Assembly (NCBI RefSeq): GCF_009664085.1
Contig: NZ_CP039268.1
Span: 605,501-669,500, forward strand
DNA length: 64,000 nt
Source of the DNA: Thermochromatium tepidum ATCC 43061
GTDB taxonomy: Bacteria > Pseudomonadota > Gammaproteobacteria > Chromatiales > Chromatiaceae
Direction of reading: 5' to 3'
The translations under genes were made by a program, and so were the position numbers. The notes under the pieces are model-generated. The model was not told the DNA's origin. It ran no database searches and saw only the letters and a list, made by a program, of their open reading frames with translations. Shown here one piece after another: positions 30,290 to 40,800 of this stretch. Every line of letters starts with the position of its first letter. Within the stretch, counting starts at the first letter, position 1.

Positions 30290-31760
30290 GCGTTGAGCTG
30301 TTCTCCTTGGGGTCGCCTGGCCTCCAGGCGAGGTCTAACTGGCGTGCGGCGTGCACCTCGTCGAGTCGGCGTACCGGCAAGCCGTGGGGTGCGCCCCTGA
30401 CCAGTTCCGGGTTCTCCTGGGCCTCGCGCCGGATGGCGGTCATGGCCGCGACGAAGCCGTCCAAGTCCTCCTTGCTCTCGGTCTCGGTCGGCTCGATCAG
30501 CAGACACTCGGGGACCAGCAGTGGAAAGTAGGTAGTCGGGGCGTGATAGCCGTAATCGAGCAGCCGCTTGGCGAAGTCCATGGCGGTCACGCCGAGCTCG
30601 CGCGCCTCGCGCTTGAGGCTGAGGATGAACTCATGGCTCGCGCACCGTTCGGGATAGGCGGCCTCAAAGCCGGCCTCCTGGAGTCGCGCCCGCAGATAGT
30701 TGGCGTTGAGGGTGGCAAACTCGGCCACCCGGGCCAGGCCCTGGCGCCCGATCAGCCGCGCATAGACATAGGCGCGCAGCAGGATACCGATGTTGCCGCC
30801 GAAGGCCGTCAATCGACCGATACTCGCGGGACGGTCCGACTCGGTTAGCCAACGATATCTTCCATTCTCACAGCCGACCAAGGGGACAGGCAGATAGGGC
30901 TCGAGACGCCGGGAGACACCCACCGGTCCCGCCCCGGGACCACCGCCGCCGTGTGGGGTCGAGAAGGTCTTGTGCAAATTGATGTGGATGACATCGAAGC
31001 CCATGTCGCCGGGGCGTACCTGGCCGAGGATGGCGTTGAGATTGGCCCCATCGTAATAGAGCAGACCCCCGGCTTGGTGCACCGTCTGGGCGATCGTCTG
31101 GATGTGACGCTCGAAGACGCCCAGGGTGCTCGGGTTGGTGAGCATGATACCGGCGGTCTGGGGACCGACCGCGGCGTGCAAGGCCCCGAGATCGAGGTCG
31201 CCATCTGGCCCGGTCGGGAGCTCGCGCACCTGAAATCCGGCCATCGCCGCCGAGGCCGGGTTGGTGCCATGTGCGGCGTCCGGGACCAGGATCTCGGTGC
31301 GGGCATGGTCGCCACGCGCGCGATGATAGGCGCGGATCATGGCCACCCCGGCAAACTCGCCCTGGGCCCCGGCTGCGGGCGCGAGCGAGACGGCGTGCAT
31401 CCCGGTCACCACCTTGAGGATCTCTTGCAGCTCGAACAGACAGGCCAGGAGCCCCTGGCCATGGGTCTCGGGTGCCAGGGGATGGCGCCCCAGGAAACCG
31501 GGCAGCATGGCCAGGCTGTGACAGGCCCTGGGGTTGTACTTCATGGTGCAGGAGCCCAGGGGATAAAACTGGGTGTCGATCGAAAAATTCTGCTGCGACA
31601 GCCGGGTGTAGTGACGCACCACCTGGAGCTCGGAGACCTCCGGCAGGGCGGGGCGGGTGTGGCGGCGCAGCGCGTCGGGGATGGTGGTGACCGGAGGTGG
31701 GTGGAGCGGCGCCTGGGTGTAGGCGCGGCGGCCGGTTCTGGATTGCGCTTGGATTAGCAT
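30282..31760 (-). CDS. gcvPB: Glycine dehydrogenase (decarboxylating) subunit 2
   Basis: 492 residues, the C-terminal half of the P-protein in its two-gene form. It binds pyridoxal phosphate through the lysine in [17 protein letters not shown]; other family motifs are [13 protein letters not shown] near the start and [16 protein letters not shown]. With subunit 1 it decarboxylates glycine and passes the aminomethyl group to the lipoyl arm of GcvH. It follows gcvPA after 48 bases and overlaps dgkA. The two-gene form is found in many bacteria, including Chromatiaceae, while enterobacteria have one fused protein. Confidence 0.95.
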   Translation of the reverse strand: MLIQAQSRTGRRAYTQAPLHPPPVTTIPDALRRHTRPALPEVSELQVVRHYTRLSQQNFSIDTQFYPLGSCTMKYNPRACHSLAMLPGFLGRHPLAPETHGQGLLACLFELQEILKVVTGMHAVSLAPAAGAQGEFAGVAMIRAYHRARGDHARTEILVPDAAHGTNPASAAMAGFQVRELPTGPDGDLDLGALHAAVGPQTAGIMLTNPSTLGVFERHIQTIAQTVHQAGGLLYYDGANLNAILGQVRPGDMGFDVIHINLHKTFSTPHGGGGPGAGPVGVSRRLEPYLPVPLVGCENGRYRWLTESDRPASIGRLTAFGGNIGILLRAYVYARLIGRQGLARVAEFATLNANYLRARLQEAGFEAAYPERCASHEFILSLKREARELGVTAMDFAKRLLDYGYHAPTTYFPLLVPECLLIEPTETESKEDLDGFVAAMTAIRREAQENPELVRGAPHGLPVRRLDEVHAARQLDLAWRPGDPKENSSTHG

Positions 31761-31808
31761 GGCAGGACTTCTGGGCTCGGTATTTTTTAGGGATCGCGAT
31801 CGTCTGGA

Positions 31809-33194
31809 TCAGGATGCAGCCGGCGACCTTTCCAAATGGGCGGCGAGTCGCTGGGCATAGTGCCTCAGCTCGTCCTCGGTGCGCCTCTCGGTCGCGCAGA
31901 CCAGGAGCGCCGGTTCGAGTTCCGGATAGTCCGGGTCGAGATCAAAGCCGCCCAGGATGTCTTCAGCGGCCAGCGCGTTCAGCACCGAAGCCGTCGGCGC
32001 TGGCAGACGCAGCGCCAGCTCATGGAAGACCGGGCGTTCGAACACGGGCTCGACGCCTGAGATGGCACAGAGCAGCTCGCCCAGCCGCTGCGTGTTGGCA
32101 TGACAGCTCGCCGCCACCCGCTCCAGTCCCTCGGCGCCGAGCAGGGCCAGGTGGATGGTGGCCGCCGTCACCAGCAGCCCCTGATTGGTGCAGATGTTGG
32201 AGGTCGCCTTGCCGCGCCGGATGTGCTGCTCGCGCGCCTGGAGCGTGAGCGTGAAGCCGGGCCTGCCGTCCAGGTCCAGGGTGCGCCCGACGATGCGACC
32301 GGGGAGCTGGCGCACATACTCCTGCTTACAGCACAGGAAACCGGCATAGGGGCCGCCTGAGGCGAGCGGCATCCCCAGCGGCTGGGCCTCGCCGCAGGCG
32401 AGGTCGGCACCCTTCGCACCCCAGTCGCCGGGCGGGGTGAGCAGGGCGAGCGCGACCGGATTGACCACCGCGATCGCCAATGCCTGGTGCGCATGCGCCC
32501 AATCGGTCAGCTCATCGACGGACTCCAGGATACCGAAGAAGTTCGGCTGAGCGATGACGACGGCGGCGCATGCCTCCTCGCCAAGTGCCGCCTCCAGTCG
32601 CTCGACCGGGGTATGGCCGCCGCGCGGGTCGAACCCAACCTCGACCAGTTCAAGACCCTGAGGGGCGACGAGGGTGTGCAGGACCCGCCGATAGGCCGGG
32701 TGGAGGGCGCGCGGCACCAGGATACGCCTTGATTTGGTCTGACGATTGGCACGCACCGCCATCAGCACCGCCTCGGCCAGGGCCGAGGCGCCATCGTAGA
32801 GCGAGGCATTGGAGACATCGAGCCCGGTGAGCGCCGTCATCATCGACTGGAACTCATAGAGCACCTGGAGTGTGCCCTGGCTGGCCTCGGCCTGATAGGG
32901 GGTGTAGGCGCTGTAGAACTCGCCGCGGCTGGCGATCTGCCAGACGGCGGACGGGATGTGGTGGTCATAGGCACCGGCGCCGATGAAGCACAGCGGCTCG
33001 CCGTCGGCACGCGCGCGCGACTGCATCAGGCGCGTGATCTCCATCTCCGAGCGCGCCTCCGGGATGGCGTCGAGGGCCTGGGCGCCGACGCGAAGTTCAG
33101 GCGGGATCTCGTCGAAGAGGGCGGCGATGGAATCGACCCCGAGGGTCGCGAGCATGGCGGCGATATCGTCCGGCGTGTGAGGGATGAAAGGCAT
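31809..33194 (-). CDS. gcvPA: Glycine dehydrogenase (decarboxylating) subunit 1
   Basis: 461 residues from the ATG at 33194 ([15 protein letters not shown]); the open frame upstream is the shadow of gcvH. It is the N-terminal half of the split P-protein and lacks the PLP lysine, as expected. Typical sequences are [41 protein letters not shown] and SNICTNQGL. It works as a heterotetramer with GcvPB. Its place between gcvH and gcvPB gives the operon order T-H-PA-PB. Confidence 0.95.
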   Translation of the reverse strand: MPFIPHTPDDIAAMLATLGVDSIAALFDEIPPELRVGAQALDAIPEARSEMEITRLMQSRARADGEPLCFIGAGAYDHHIPSAVWQIASRGEFYSAYTPYQAEASQGTLQVLYEFQSMMTALTGLDVSNASLYDGASALAEAVLMAVRANRQTKSRRILVPRALHPAYRRVLHTLVAPQGLELVEVGFDPRGGHTPVERLEAALGEEACAAVVIAQPNFFGILESVDELTDWAHAHQALAIAVVNPVALALLTPPGDWGAKGADLACGEAQPLGMPLASGGPYAGFLCCKQEYVRQLPGRIVGRTLDLDGRPGFTLTLQAREQHIRRGKATSNICTNQGLLVTAATIHLALLGAEGLERVAASCHANTQRLGELLCAISGVEPVFERPVFHELALRLPAPTASVLNALAAEDILGGFDLDPDYPELEPALLVCATERRTEDELRHYAQRLAAHLERSPAAS

Positions 33195-33235
33195 GCGAGT
33201 TCGACTGCTTGGGTTGGACGCTGAGGGCAGTTGGA

Positions 33236-33628
33236 TCAGGACGCGTCGGCGACGACCTGAGCGTAGGCATCGGCATCCAGCAGGTCGGCGAGCGCGCCCG
33301 GGTCGGTTGGGGCGAGACGGAAGATCCATCCGTCCCCGTAGGGACTGGTGTTGATCACATCCGGGGTGTCGGCCAGTGCCGCATTGCCCTCGAGGATCTC
33401 GCCGGCGAGGGGCGAATAGATGTCGGAGGCGGCCTTGACCGACTCGACCACGGCGCAGGCCTCTTCGGCAGCGACACGGCGCCCGCGTTCGGGCACCTCG
33501 ACGAACACGATGTCGCCGAGCGCGTCCTGGGCGTGATCGGTGATGCCCACGGTCACGGTGCCGTCGCCATTGTCGCGTACCCATTCGTGGGTCTTGGTGT
33601 ATTTCAAGTCGGTCGGCAGGTGGCTCAT
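33236..33628 (-). CDS. gcvH: Glycine cleavage system H protein
   Basis: 130 residues from the ATG at 33628. It carries the lipoyl arm that shuttles the aminomethyl group between the P, T and L proteins. The lipoylated lysine is in [14 protein letters not shown] (about residue 65), and the N-terminal KYTKTHEWV and C-terminal GDGWIFRL are standard. It sits between gcvT and gcvPA with gaps of about 50 and 40 bases. Confidence 0.97.
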   Translation of the reverse strand: MSHLPTDLKYTKTHEWVRDNGDGTVTVGITDHAQDALGDIVFVEVPERGRRVAAEEACAVVESVKAASDIYSPLAGEILEGNAALADTPDVINTSPYGDGWIFRLAPTDPGALADLLDADAYAQVVADAS

Positions 33629-33681
33629 GACGGGTGACTCCAAAATGAAGGTGCAGACAGGCAAAGGGGTTGTTGAGACGC

Positions 33682-34782
33682 TCAAAGCTCGATCAGGATT
33701 CGGCCATGCCGCACGAACGGCGGCTTGACGATGCGCGCGGCAACGGGCTTGCCGCGAATATCGACCTCGCAGCGATCGCCAAGACCGGACACCACACGTG
33801 CGAGCGCGATCGAGCGTTGCAGGGTCGGGGCAAAGCCGCCTGAGGTGATCTCGCCGACCTCGCGCCCCTGCTTGAGGACGGTCTGATGCGCACGGAGCAC
33901 GCCAGGTCCGTTCAAAAGCAGCCCAACGAAGTCGCGCCGCTCGGGACTCGCGCGCAACGCCTCCAGCGCGGCGCGTCCGATGAAATCGCGCTCGGTCGGT
34001 TCCCAGGCGATGGTCCACTCCAGGCCGGATTCGAGCGGGCTGACGTCTTCGTCCATGTCCTGACCGTAGAGCCTCATCCCAGCCTCCAGACGCAGGGTGT
34101 CGCGCGCACCCAGACCGCAAGGTCGGACGCCGGCGTCGAGCAGCACCGACCAGAGATCGAAGACATGCTCGGCAGGTAACAGGATCTCGAAGCCATCCTC
34201 GCCGGTATAGCCGGTACGGGCGACGAACCAGCCACCGCATTCGGTGGCGTGGAAGGGGGGAAGGTCCAGGGCAAACTCGGCGAGCTCGGGCGGCAGCCCG
34301 GTCGCAGTCAGATCGCGGGCCTTTGGACCCTGGACCGCGAGCATGGCCAGATCGTCGCGGCGACGGATCTCGACGTCGAAGCCCTCGCTTCGGCGCTGGG
34401 TCTCCAGCCAGATCAGGTCCTTGTCGGCGGTAGCGGCATTGACCACCATCCGATAGTGTCCGGCTGGACCGCGTAGATAGACGATGAGATCATCGACTAC
34501 GCCGCCAGAGTCGTTGAGCATGCAAGAGTAGAGCGCCTGGCCGACCGTCTTGAGCTTGGCGACGTCGTTGGCGAGCAGGCGGCGCAGAAAGGACTGGGCG
34601 CCTGGTCCCTCGATGTCGATCGGGCACATGTGCGAGACGTCGAACATCCCGGCGTGCTCACGCACGGCGTCATGCTCCTCGATCTGAGAGCCATAGTGCA
34701 GCGGCATGTCCCAGCCGCCGAAGGGCACGAGCCGCGCACCAAGACGCGCATGCTCAGCATAGAGTGGGGTACGCAGGGCCAT
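33682..34782 (-). CDS. gcvT: Glycine cleavage system T protein (aminomethyltransferase)
   Basis: 366 residues from the ATG at 34782, preceded by AGGAGAGACGC. It transfers the methylene group from the H protein to tetrahydrofolate, releasing ammonia. Family landmarks are [30 protein letters not shown] (cysteine replaces the more common glycine or glutamine in this spot), YTGEDGFEI and the C-terminal [18 protein letters not shown]. It is the first gene of the operon and is preceded by a tandem glycine riboswitch, so expression should rise with glycine. Confidence 0.96.
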   Translation of the reverse strand: MALRTPLYAEHARLGARLVPFGGWDMPLHYGSQIEEHDAVREHAGMFDVSHMCPIDIEGPGAQSFLRRLLANDVAKLKTVGQALYSCMLNDSGGVVDDLIVYLRGPAGHYRMVVNAATADKDLIWLETQRRSEGFDVEIRRRDDLAMLAVQGPKARDLTATGLPPELAEFALDLPPFHATECGGWFVARTGYTGEDGFEILLPAEHVFDLWSVLLDAGVRPCGLGARDTLRLEAGMRLYGQDMDEDVSPLESGLEWTIAWEPTERDFIGRAALEALRASPERRDFVGLLLNGPGVLRAHQTVLKQGREVGEITSGGFAPTLQRSIALARVVSGLGDRCEVDIRGKPVAARIVKPPFVRHGRILIEL

Positions 34783-34867
34783 GCGTCTCTCCTGTGTAGG
34801 ATTCAGAGGGTTGCCTCGACCAAGCGGCGCACGGCAACAAGACAACCGCGAGCATCCGGGATACTCG

Positions 34868-35058
34868 CGTGTCGCCCCTCTGTCCTAGACCTGAGAGTTT
34901 AGGCGCGGACGTGTGACATCCGAGCGGCCCCGTCGGTGGGTGCAGACTTGCACCACTCTCCAGAGTCGGTCGTTATCCCCGCGGTCCTTTTGCCTGAGCG
35001 ATTCCGGGCGGTGTTGCGCCTTCGGCGCCGGCCGGGTGGCCGGTCTCTCCCACGGGAC
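34868..35058 (-). promoter_or_regulatory. Tandem glycine riboswitch (two aptamers) upstream of gcvT
   Basis: On the minus strand, aptamer 1 (about 35058-34978) reads GTGGGAGAGACCG, then a GCGCCGAAGGCGC hairpin and CTCAGGCAAAAGGACC. Aptamer 2 (about 34970-34870) reads CGACTCTGGAGAGTGG, CACCGACGGGG, and AAACTCTCAGGTCTAGGACAG. The pairs GGAGAG / CTCAGGCAAAAGGAC and CTGGAGAG / CTCTCAGG.. are the known glycine aptamer cores. The double arrangement is the cooperative form usually found before gcv operons and turns expression on with glycine. Confidence 0.95.
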
Positions 35059-35109
35059 ATGACGCGAAGTCCAAACTATAAGCGCGGAAGGTTCGGATTG
35101 CCAGCCCCG

Positions 35110-35640
35110 TCAGGTCTTGTCCTCGGCGCGGCGGCGAAACCGAGTGCCGCCGCAGTTGGCGCAAGGCGGGATGCGTCCGGCCTTGACGAAGTGGGTCTCG
35201 GACCCGCACTGGTCGCACACCAGGGTGCCGGGTCCAGTGATCTCGCCGGTCTGATAGAGGCTCATCTGCCGCGCCGTCTCGGCCCATTGCGCCAGTTGCA
35301 GGCTGGTCTGGTCGGCGACCAGCTTGAACATGTCGAACAGGCGCCTTTCCATCAGTTCCAGATCGAAGCGCCACCAGTCGCGCAGATCCTGCCCGGTCTC
35401 GGCGATGTACTTGGCCGCATCCTCGATGTCGCGCCGGATGTATTCCGCGACCCTCTCGGCCTCCTCACGTGTCAGCTCGCCGAGTTCGACCATGTGCTCG
35501 CGCGTCTTGGCGAGGATCTCGCGCAACAGGGGCACGGATTCGTGCTGGGCCTTCGCGATCGCCTCGTGGGTCTGTTTGAGCATGCGCTCATAGGCATCGA
35601 CCAGCTTATCGGGGGTGTCATGTTTGCGTTCTTCGCTCAT
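35110..35640 (-). CDS. Zinc-ribbon protein of the DUF1451 family
   Basis: 176 residues from the ATG at 35640. The N-terminal two thirds is a highly charged helix-rich region (YERMLKQTHEAIAKAQ, LTREEAERVAEYIRRDIEDAAKYI) probably forming a coiled coil. The C-terminus holds a zinc ribbon with two CxxC pairs (CDQCG and CANCG). E. coli YgiM/YhfG-area DUF1451 proteins such as YjgN are uncharacterised; no enzymatic role is implied. It stands alone on the minus strand between the riboswitch and an insertion element, so its own promoter must lie between 35641 and 35802. Confidence 0.8.
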   Translation of the reverse strand: MSEERKHDTPDKLVDAYERMLKQTHEAIAKAQHESVPLLREILAKTREHMVELGELTREEAERVAEYIRRDIEDAAKYIAETGQDLRDWWRFDLELMERRLFDMFKLVADQTSLQLAQWAETARQMSLYQTGEITGPGTLVCDQCGSETHFVKAGRIPPCANCGGTRFRRRAEDKT

Positions 35641-35796
35641 GGCCGGGCTCCGTGAGAGATGACGGGGAAGAGAGGGCGGCGACTCGATCAAAAAGGCCGC
35701 CCCGATCGAGATCGCTTGCCTCCATCCATGGAAGGGCGCTGGATGAAGGAGGTCGGGGCGTCCGGTGTTACACGACTGTAAGGTTGCACGATAACC

Positions 35797-35814
35797 AACT
35801 GACCTGAATCCGTG
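35797..35814. repeat. Left end of the IS1380 element: direct repeat plus inverted repeat
   Basis: AACTGA is at 35797-35802, followed by the inverted repeat CCTGAATCCGTG at 35803-35814. Confidence 0.8.
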
Positions 35815-37495
35815 CTCGTTTGTCATATATCAAGCATAACCTGTTGATTACTTGCTAGAATACTGCATCGCAACTCTTCACCCAACTGAACATGCCGAAA
35901 TTTGAAGTGTGCCAAACCGGCAAGCTGAACCTGACTTCCACCTTCGGCTTGGCGCTCATCGGCCGGTGCTGGGAGGCGGCGCAGGTCGATCGGGTGGTCG
36001 TTCTTCGGCTGCGGGTCTTGCAGGGGATGAGGGGCCCAGATCTGGTGGAGGCGATGGTGGGGCGGCTGGGTCTGGGCAGGGGTGGCTTTGAAGCCGTCGG
36101 GCCGTTTCGGGCGGTTCGCTCCTTTAAGGGGGCATTGGGGCTGTCGAGGGTGTTCTTTAGGGTCTGGATGCGGCGGTGGTTCGATGCCGAGGCCAGTGAG
36201 TTGCGGGCGTTGTCGGGTGGGTTGTCGGTGCGGTTGCTGGGGCGCAGCGAGGCTACGATCGTGCCGTATGGGGGGTCTGTGGGCTTCGAGAGCGACACCT
36301 TCGTCATGGACAATGGCGATACGAAGAAAGAAGACGTGGGCCGCACTTGTCAAGGCGTCGATGGCTAGTGTCCGATCGCCGGCTCTCTGGGCCACGAAGG
36401 CTGGAACGTCGGTCTGGAGTTGCGGGTCGGCACTTGGCCTTGCGCCCGCGAGATCGCGTGTTGCTACGAGCGCGCCTTTGCTCGGGGCAGGCGTTTGGTC
36501 AGGCCGGCAGAGGCTGTTTTGATGGTCGAGGACAGGGGCTGTGACGGGGCGCGGCTGCTGTTTGCCAAGGCACAAGAACGGGATGCCTGGGCCGCTGAAG
36601 GGCGAGTGCTGGAATTCATCACGAAGTGGAATCCGCGCAAGCAGGACAAGTCGGCCTGGGTGGCTCAGGCCGAGGCGGTCGGGGTCTTTTAGGAGACTCG
36701 GCCGGGCAGGCGCGGTGGGCGGTTCGAGCTTGAGGTCGAACGGGCGTGGGGCGAAGAGGGGCGCCACTTTCGTCTGTTCGTCGAGGTGGGCGAACGCGCC
36801 GGCGATCGGGGTGGCTGGTCTCTCTTGGCGTCGGGGTTCGAACTCGAAGGTTGGTGGATCGGCCGCGGCTTGCCGGCTAAGGCGGTGATCGGGTCTGACG
36901 TCGATCGCGGTATGCATGGGCCGTTCTGTGCGGGGATTGAGCTTGATTTTGAGGTGGGGCGGCTGCACTCGGGCCAGTTCGATATCCACGATTGGGTGCT
37001 GCATTTGGGGGCGTTTGCCTGTCGCTGTCTGCGTCTGTTGGGGCGGTTGGGGCTGAGGGGGGAGGTTGCGCCGATCCGTCATGCGGCCGAGGGGGGGCGG
37101 CTGAAGACGGTGTTGCAGGGGGTTATGTACCGGGCGGCGGGGTTTGTGGTGCTTGCGAGGGAGCGGGTGCTGGTCTGTGGCCGCCGCTTTGTCGGTTACG
37201 TTGAGGTGTTCGTCGTGCTGCAGGGGTGGCTTGTGTGCGCCGCTTTGCCATGGGTGCGGCGCGGCGGTTGCTCTTGGCCGAGACATTCGGTTTCGCGCCA
37301 GTGGAAGGCCGGGGCTCGTCCCGGAGCAGGAAAATGACGTCACGCCGTCCCGCCAGCGCCGACTTTCGAAGCCAAAAGGCCGTGCGCCGCCCCTGGAAAG
37401 ACCCTCGGCAGACAGAAATTTCGGGCTGTCAGGCGGATATTTCATGCCAGACAGCTCACAGGAGAGGTTTCAGCTTTGATGACCACGGATTTAGG
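35803..37495 (+). mobile_element. IS1380-family insertion sequence (1693 bp), transposase decayed
   Basis: The ends are 12-bp inverted repeats (CCTGAATCCGTG on the left; complement of the right end CCTAAATCCGTG, one mismatch). A 6-bp direct repeat AACTGA flanks both, slightly longer than the 4-5 bp usual for this family. Length and the CCT termini fit IS1380. The transposase frame has two internal TAG codons. Confidence 0.85.
35892..37337 (+). pseudogene. IS1380-family transposase interrupted by two in-frame amber codons
   Basis: One reading frame of 482 codons runs from the ATG at 35892 to a TGA at 37335, broken only by TAG at 36366 and TAG at 36690. The three parts join into one IS1380-type protein: LTSTFGLALIGRCWEAAQVD and DTFVMDNGDTKKEDVGRTCQGVDG, then LGHEGWNVGLELRVGT, ARLLFAKAQERD and EFITKWNPRKQDKSAW, then FELEVERAWG and APIRHAAEGGRLKTVLQGVMYRAA. 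The first TAG stands where related proteins I know have tyrosine, so a single-base change would explain it. No frameshift is needed. The element is probably immobile unless a related intact copy acts on it. Confidence 0.85.
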
Positions 37496-37501
37496 AACTG
37501 A
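37484..37501. repeat. Right end of the IS1380 element: inverted repeat plus direct repeat
   Basis: The inverted repeat CACGGATTTAGG is at 37484-37495, followed by the second AACTGA at 37496-37501. Confidence 0.8.
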
Positions 37502-37818
37502 GTTAAGATAGCACCTAATTGAGGATGGCAAGACCCAGCGCGGTGCCCTGGCGCGACCCAAATCCAGGGCTCATCTTGCATCTTGTTCGAGATTCCAAGT
37601 CTGGTTTTGTGCCCCCATCGTTATAACTCGGTCCAAAAATCCCTGTCCTTTGGGAGATTGGGGGCAACGCCAAGGTCGGTCAGGCCTGGCCTTGGCTTTA
37701 AGCGGCTTCATTGTCGCGCCTAGGCAGCCAGGCTCCGGATGATCCCGGCCTGTTTAAGGGGTCGGGTTAATGAAAGTCTCTCAACCCCTTCAACCCGTTG
37801 TTAGGTCACTCGCCGAGT
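37502..37818. other. Intergenic region upstream of the fused polysaccharide gene
   Basis: About 315 bases after the IS1380 element without a supported gene. It must hold the promoter for the gene at 37819; I see no clear sigma-70 motif and no repeat. Confidence 0.4.
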
Positions 37819-40800
37819 ATGGATCGAGAGCATTTCATCTTCCGCGATCCCCAGGGGAGTCGTTGGAAGAACCTCAGTCGCGCGCTGGGCATCGGCGCGC
37901 TCCTGCTGACCCTGATCGGTGCGATCTTTCTCTACTCATTGCTGGCCAGTCCCCGCCTGGAATCGCTGAAATTCGGGTTGGAGATCCAGGCCGATGCGCC
38001 ACCCTCGGTCATGACCCGACCCGCGCCGCCAGCACCCTGGCTCAACCAGACCCGGGACCTGCCTGCGGCCGCCGTGCGCCATCCTGCCAACAGCGTGCGC
38101 CTGGGGCTGCTCGATGACGACCCAGAACGGGCGCTGGCCTCGCTGCGCGCCCATGCCGCCGACCTGACCCAGGTGGCCCCGTCCTGGTTTCAGCTCATCG
38201 GCATGCCACCCCGCCTGCATGAAACCCCAGAACCCGAGGTCGCGGCCATCGCCGCCGAGCACGGTCTGGGACTGATGCCGCTGCTCACCAATCTGGCCGA
38301 CCAAGGCTTCGACCCCGAGGCGGTCGAGGAGCTGTTGCGTGCCAGCCCGGCGCGCCAGCAGGCCTTCGGCGCCGAGCTGAGCCGGCGACTCCAGGCCATC
38401 GGGGCGCGTGGTGTCATCATCGCCTGGGAGCAGATCGATCCGGTCTATCGGGCTGAGCTGACGGCCTGCATCGGGCGGCTGCGTGCCCAGCTGGGTGCGG
38501 ACGGTCTGGAGCTATGGCTGAGTGTGCCGGTGGGTAACGACATCAAGGTCTTCGACCTGGAGGCCTTGGCGCCCCAGGTCGATCGCTTCCTCGCCATGCT
38601 CTACTACGAGACCGGCGAGGAAGACCCACCCGGTCCGCTCGCCTCGCTCACTTGGTTTCGCGACTGGCTGGAGGCGCTCACCCAGCACGGCGACCCCAGC
38701 CAGTGGGTGATCGGCTTGAGCACCTTCGCCTATGACTGGCCGGGTGCGGGTACCCCTGAGGCGATCTCCTTTCAGGACGCCATGGCACGCGCCGTCTCGG
38801 CCCAGGTCGAACCCAGCGCCGATCTCCCGCCGCACGACGACCCGAGCTTCTCGTATAAACTCGATGGGGTCGATCACAGCGTCTGGTTCATGGATGCCGT
38901 GACCTTCTGGAATCAGCAGCGCCTGGTGCTGCAACGCTCGCTCGGCGGGATCGGGATCGACCGACTGGGGACCGAGGACCCGCTCATCTGGCAGGCCCTG
39001 CGCTGTGGTCTGCACTGTGCCCCCAGCGACTTCGAGTCGCTCGTGCCCACCGAGGCCATCGGCACCGTCGGCCAAGGTGATTTCCTGACCGTCCATGCCG
39101 AGCGTCAGCCTGGACGGCGCGCGATCCAAGTCGACCCCGAGGGATTCTGGAGCGAGCGCTACCTCCAGTATCCGCATCCCGCCCGTGTCGAGCGCACCGG
39201 CGAGGGCGAGCCACGACAGGTGGCCATCACCTTCGACGACGGCCCCGACCCAGTCTGGACCCCAAAAATCCTCGATGTCCTCAAGACCAAAGGTGTCCCC
39301 GCGACCTTTTTCGTCATCGGCGAGAAGGCCAACGCCCACCCCGAGCTGCTGCGGCTTATCCTCGATGCGGGCCATGAGATCGGCAACCACAGCTTCAGCC
39401 ACATCGATCTGAGCCAGGCCGGTCCGGTGCGCACGAGGCTCGAACTCAATGCCACCCAGCGCGCGATCGAGGCGATCACCGGGCGCTCGACCCTGCTGTT
39501 TCGCCCACCCTACGACGCCGATCGCACGCCCCATTCACTGCCCGAGCTTGCGCCTCTGGTTACGGCAAGCGAACTGGGCTATATACCGGTCATGTCCAGC
39601 ATCGACCCCCAGGACTGGGAGCGCCCCACGGCCAAGGCGATCCTAGAACGCATCCAGCGTGCGCGCAGCCACGGGAGTGTGATTTTGCTGCACGATGGTG
39701 GCGGCGACCGTGCCGCGACCCTGGCCGCCTTGCCTGGGGTCATCGACTATCTCAGGGCGCGCGGCGACGAGATCGTACCCCTGCACCTGTTGCTGGGTGT
39801 CCCCAAGGAGGCGGTCATGCCGGCCATCCCCCGGGAAGACCCTGCCCCACCGCGTCTGGTCGCCAGCACCGGACTCAATCTCATGCAGCGCCTGGAGCAC
39901 GGCGCCTGGGGCTTTCTGATGCTGGCCACGGTGCTGCTGTTTGCACGCACCCTTCTGGTGGTAGGGGTGGCGATGGTACATTTCCGCCGTGAGCGTCGGG
40001 CAATCGCCACAGAGGCCCCCGAGTTCAGTCCGCCAGTCTCGGTGATCCTGGCCGCCTACAACGAGGAACCGGTCATCGCCCAGACCCTGGAGGCACTGCT
40101 GGCCAGCGACTATCCGGCGCCCTTCGAGGTCATCGTGGTCGATGACGGCTCGACCGATGCCACCGCAGCCATCGTTGCCGCCTTGAGCGCGCGCGATGCG
40201 CGCGTGCGGCTCCTGCGCCAGCCCAATCGGGGCAAGGCCGCTGCCCTGCGCAATGCGCTGAATCAGGCGCGCCACGCGATCCTGGTCATGCTCGATGCCG
40301 ATACCCAATTCCTGCCCGACACCCTGACCGAACTGGTGCGGCCGCTGCGCGATCCGCAGGTCGGGGCCGTCTCGGCACAGATCGAGGTTGGCAATGATGC
40401 GGGACTGCTGGGACGCTTTCAGCGGTTGGAATATATCGCCGCCTTCAACCTCGATCGTCGCGCCTATGACCTGCTCGACGCCATCCCGGTCATCCCCGGC
40501 GCGGCGAGCGCCTACCGGCGCGCGGCGATCCACGCCGCCGGCGGCATCCAGTCTGATACGCTCGCCGAGGATACGGATCTGACCCTATCGCTGCATCGCG
40601 CCGGTTACCGGCTCCGCCATAGCCCGCGGGCGCGGGCCTTCACCGAGGTGCCGCGCCGGCTCGGCGCGCTCTTTCGCCAACGCAAGCGCTGGTCGTTCGG
40701 GACCCTCCAGTGTCTCTGGAAGCACCGCGCGCTCTGCTGCAACCGGGCCTACGGCTGGCTAGGGCTGTTTACCCTACCAAGCATCTGGTTCTTCCAGATC

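Noticed and set aside
36366-36692. Amber recoding (for example pyrrolysine) in the IS1380 transposase
   Set aside because: All other genes here stop normally, no suppressor tRNA is visible, and transposase decay by point mutation is common. Kept only as a check in the findings.
35823-37445. 540-codon open frame on the minus strand across the IS1380 element
   Set aside because: It is antisense to a recognisable transposase. Its protein is proline- and glutamine-rich and has no family likeness; high GC alone keeps the antisense frame open.
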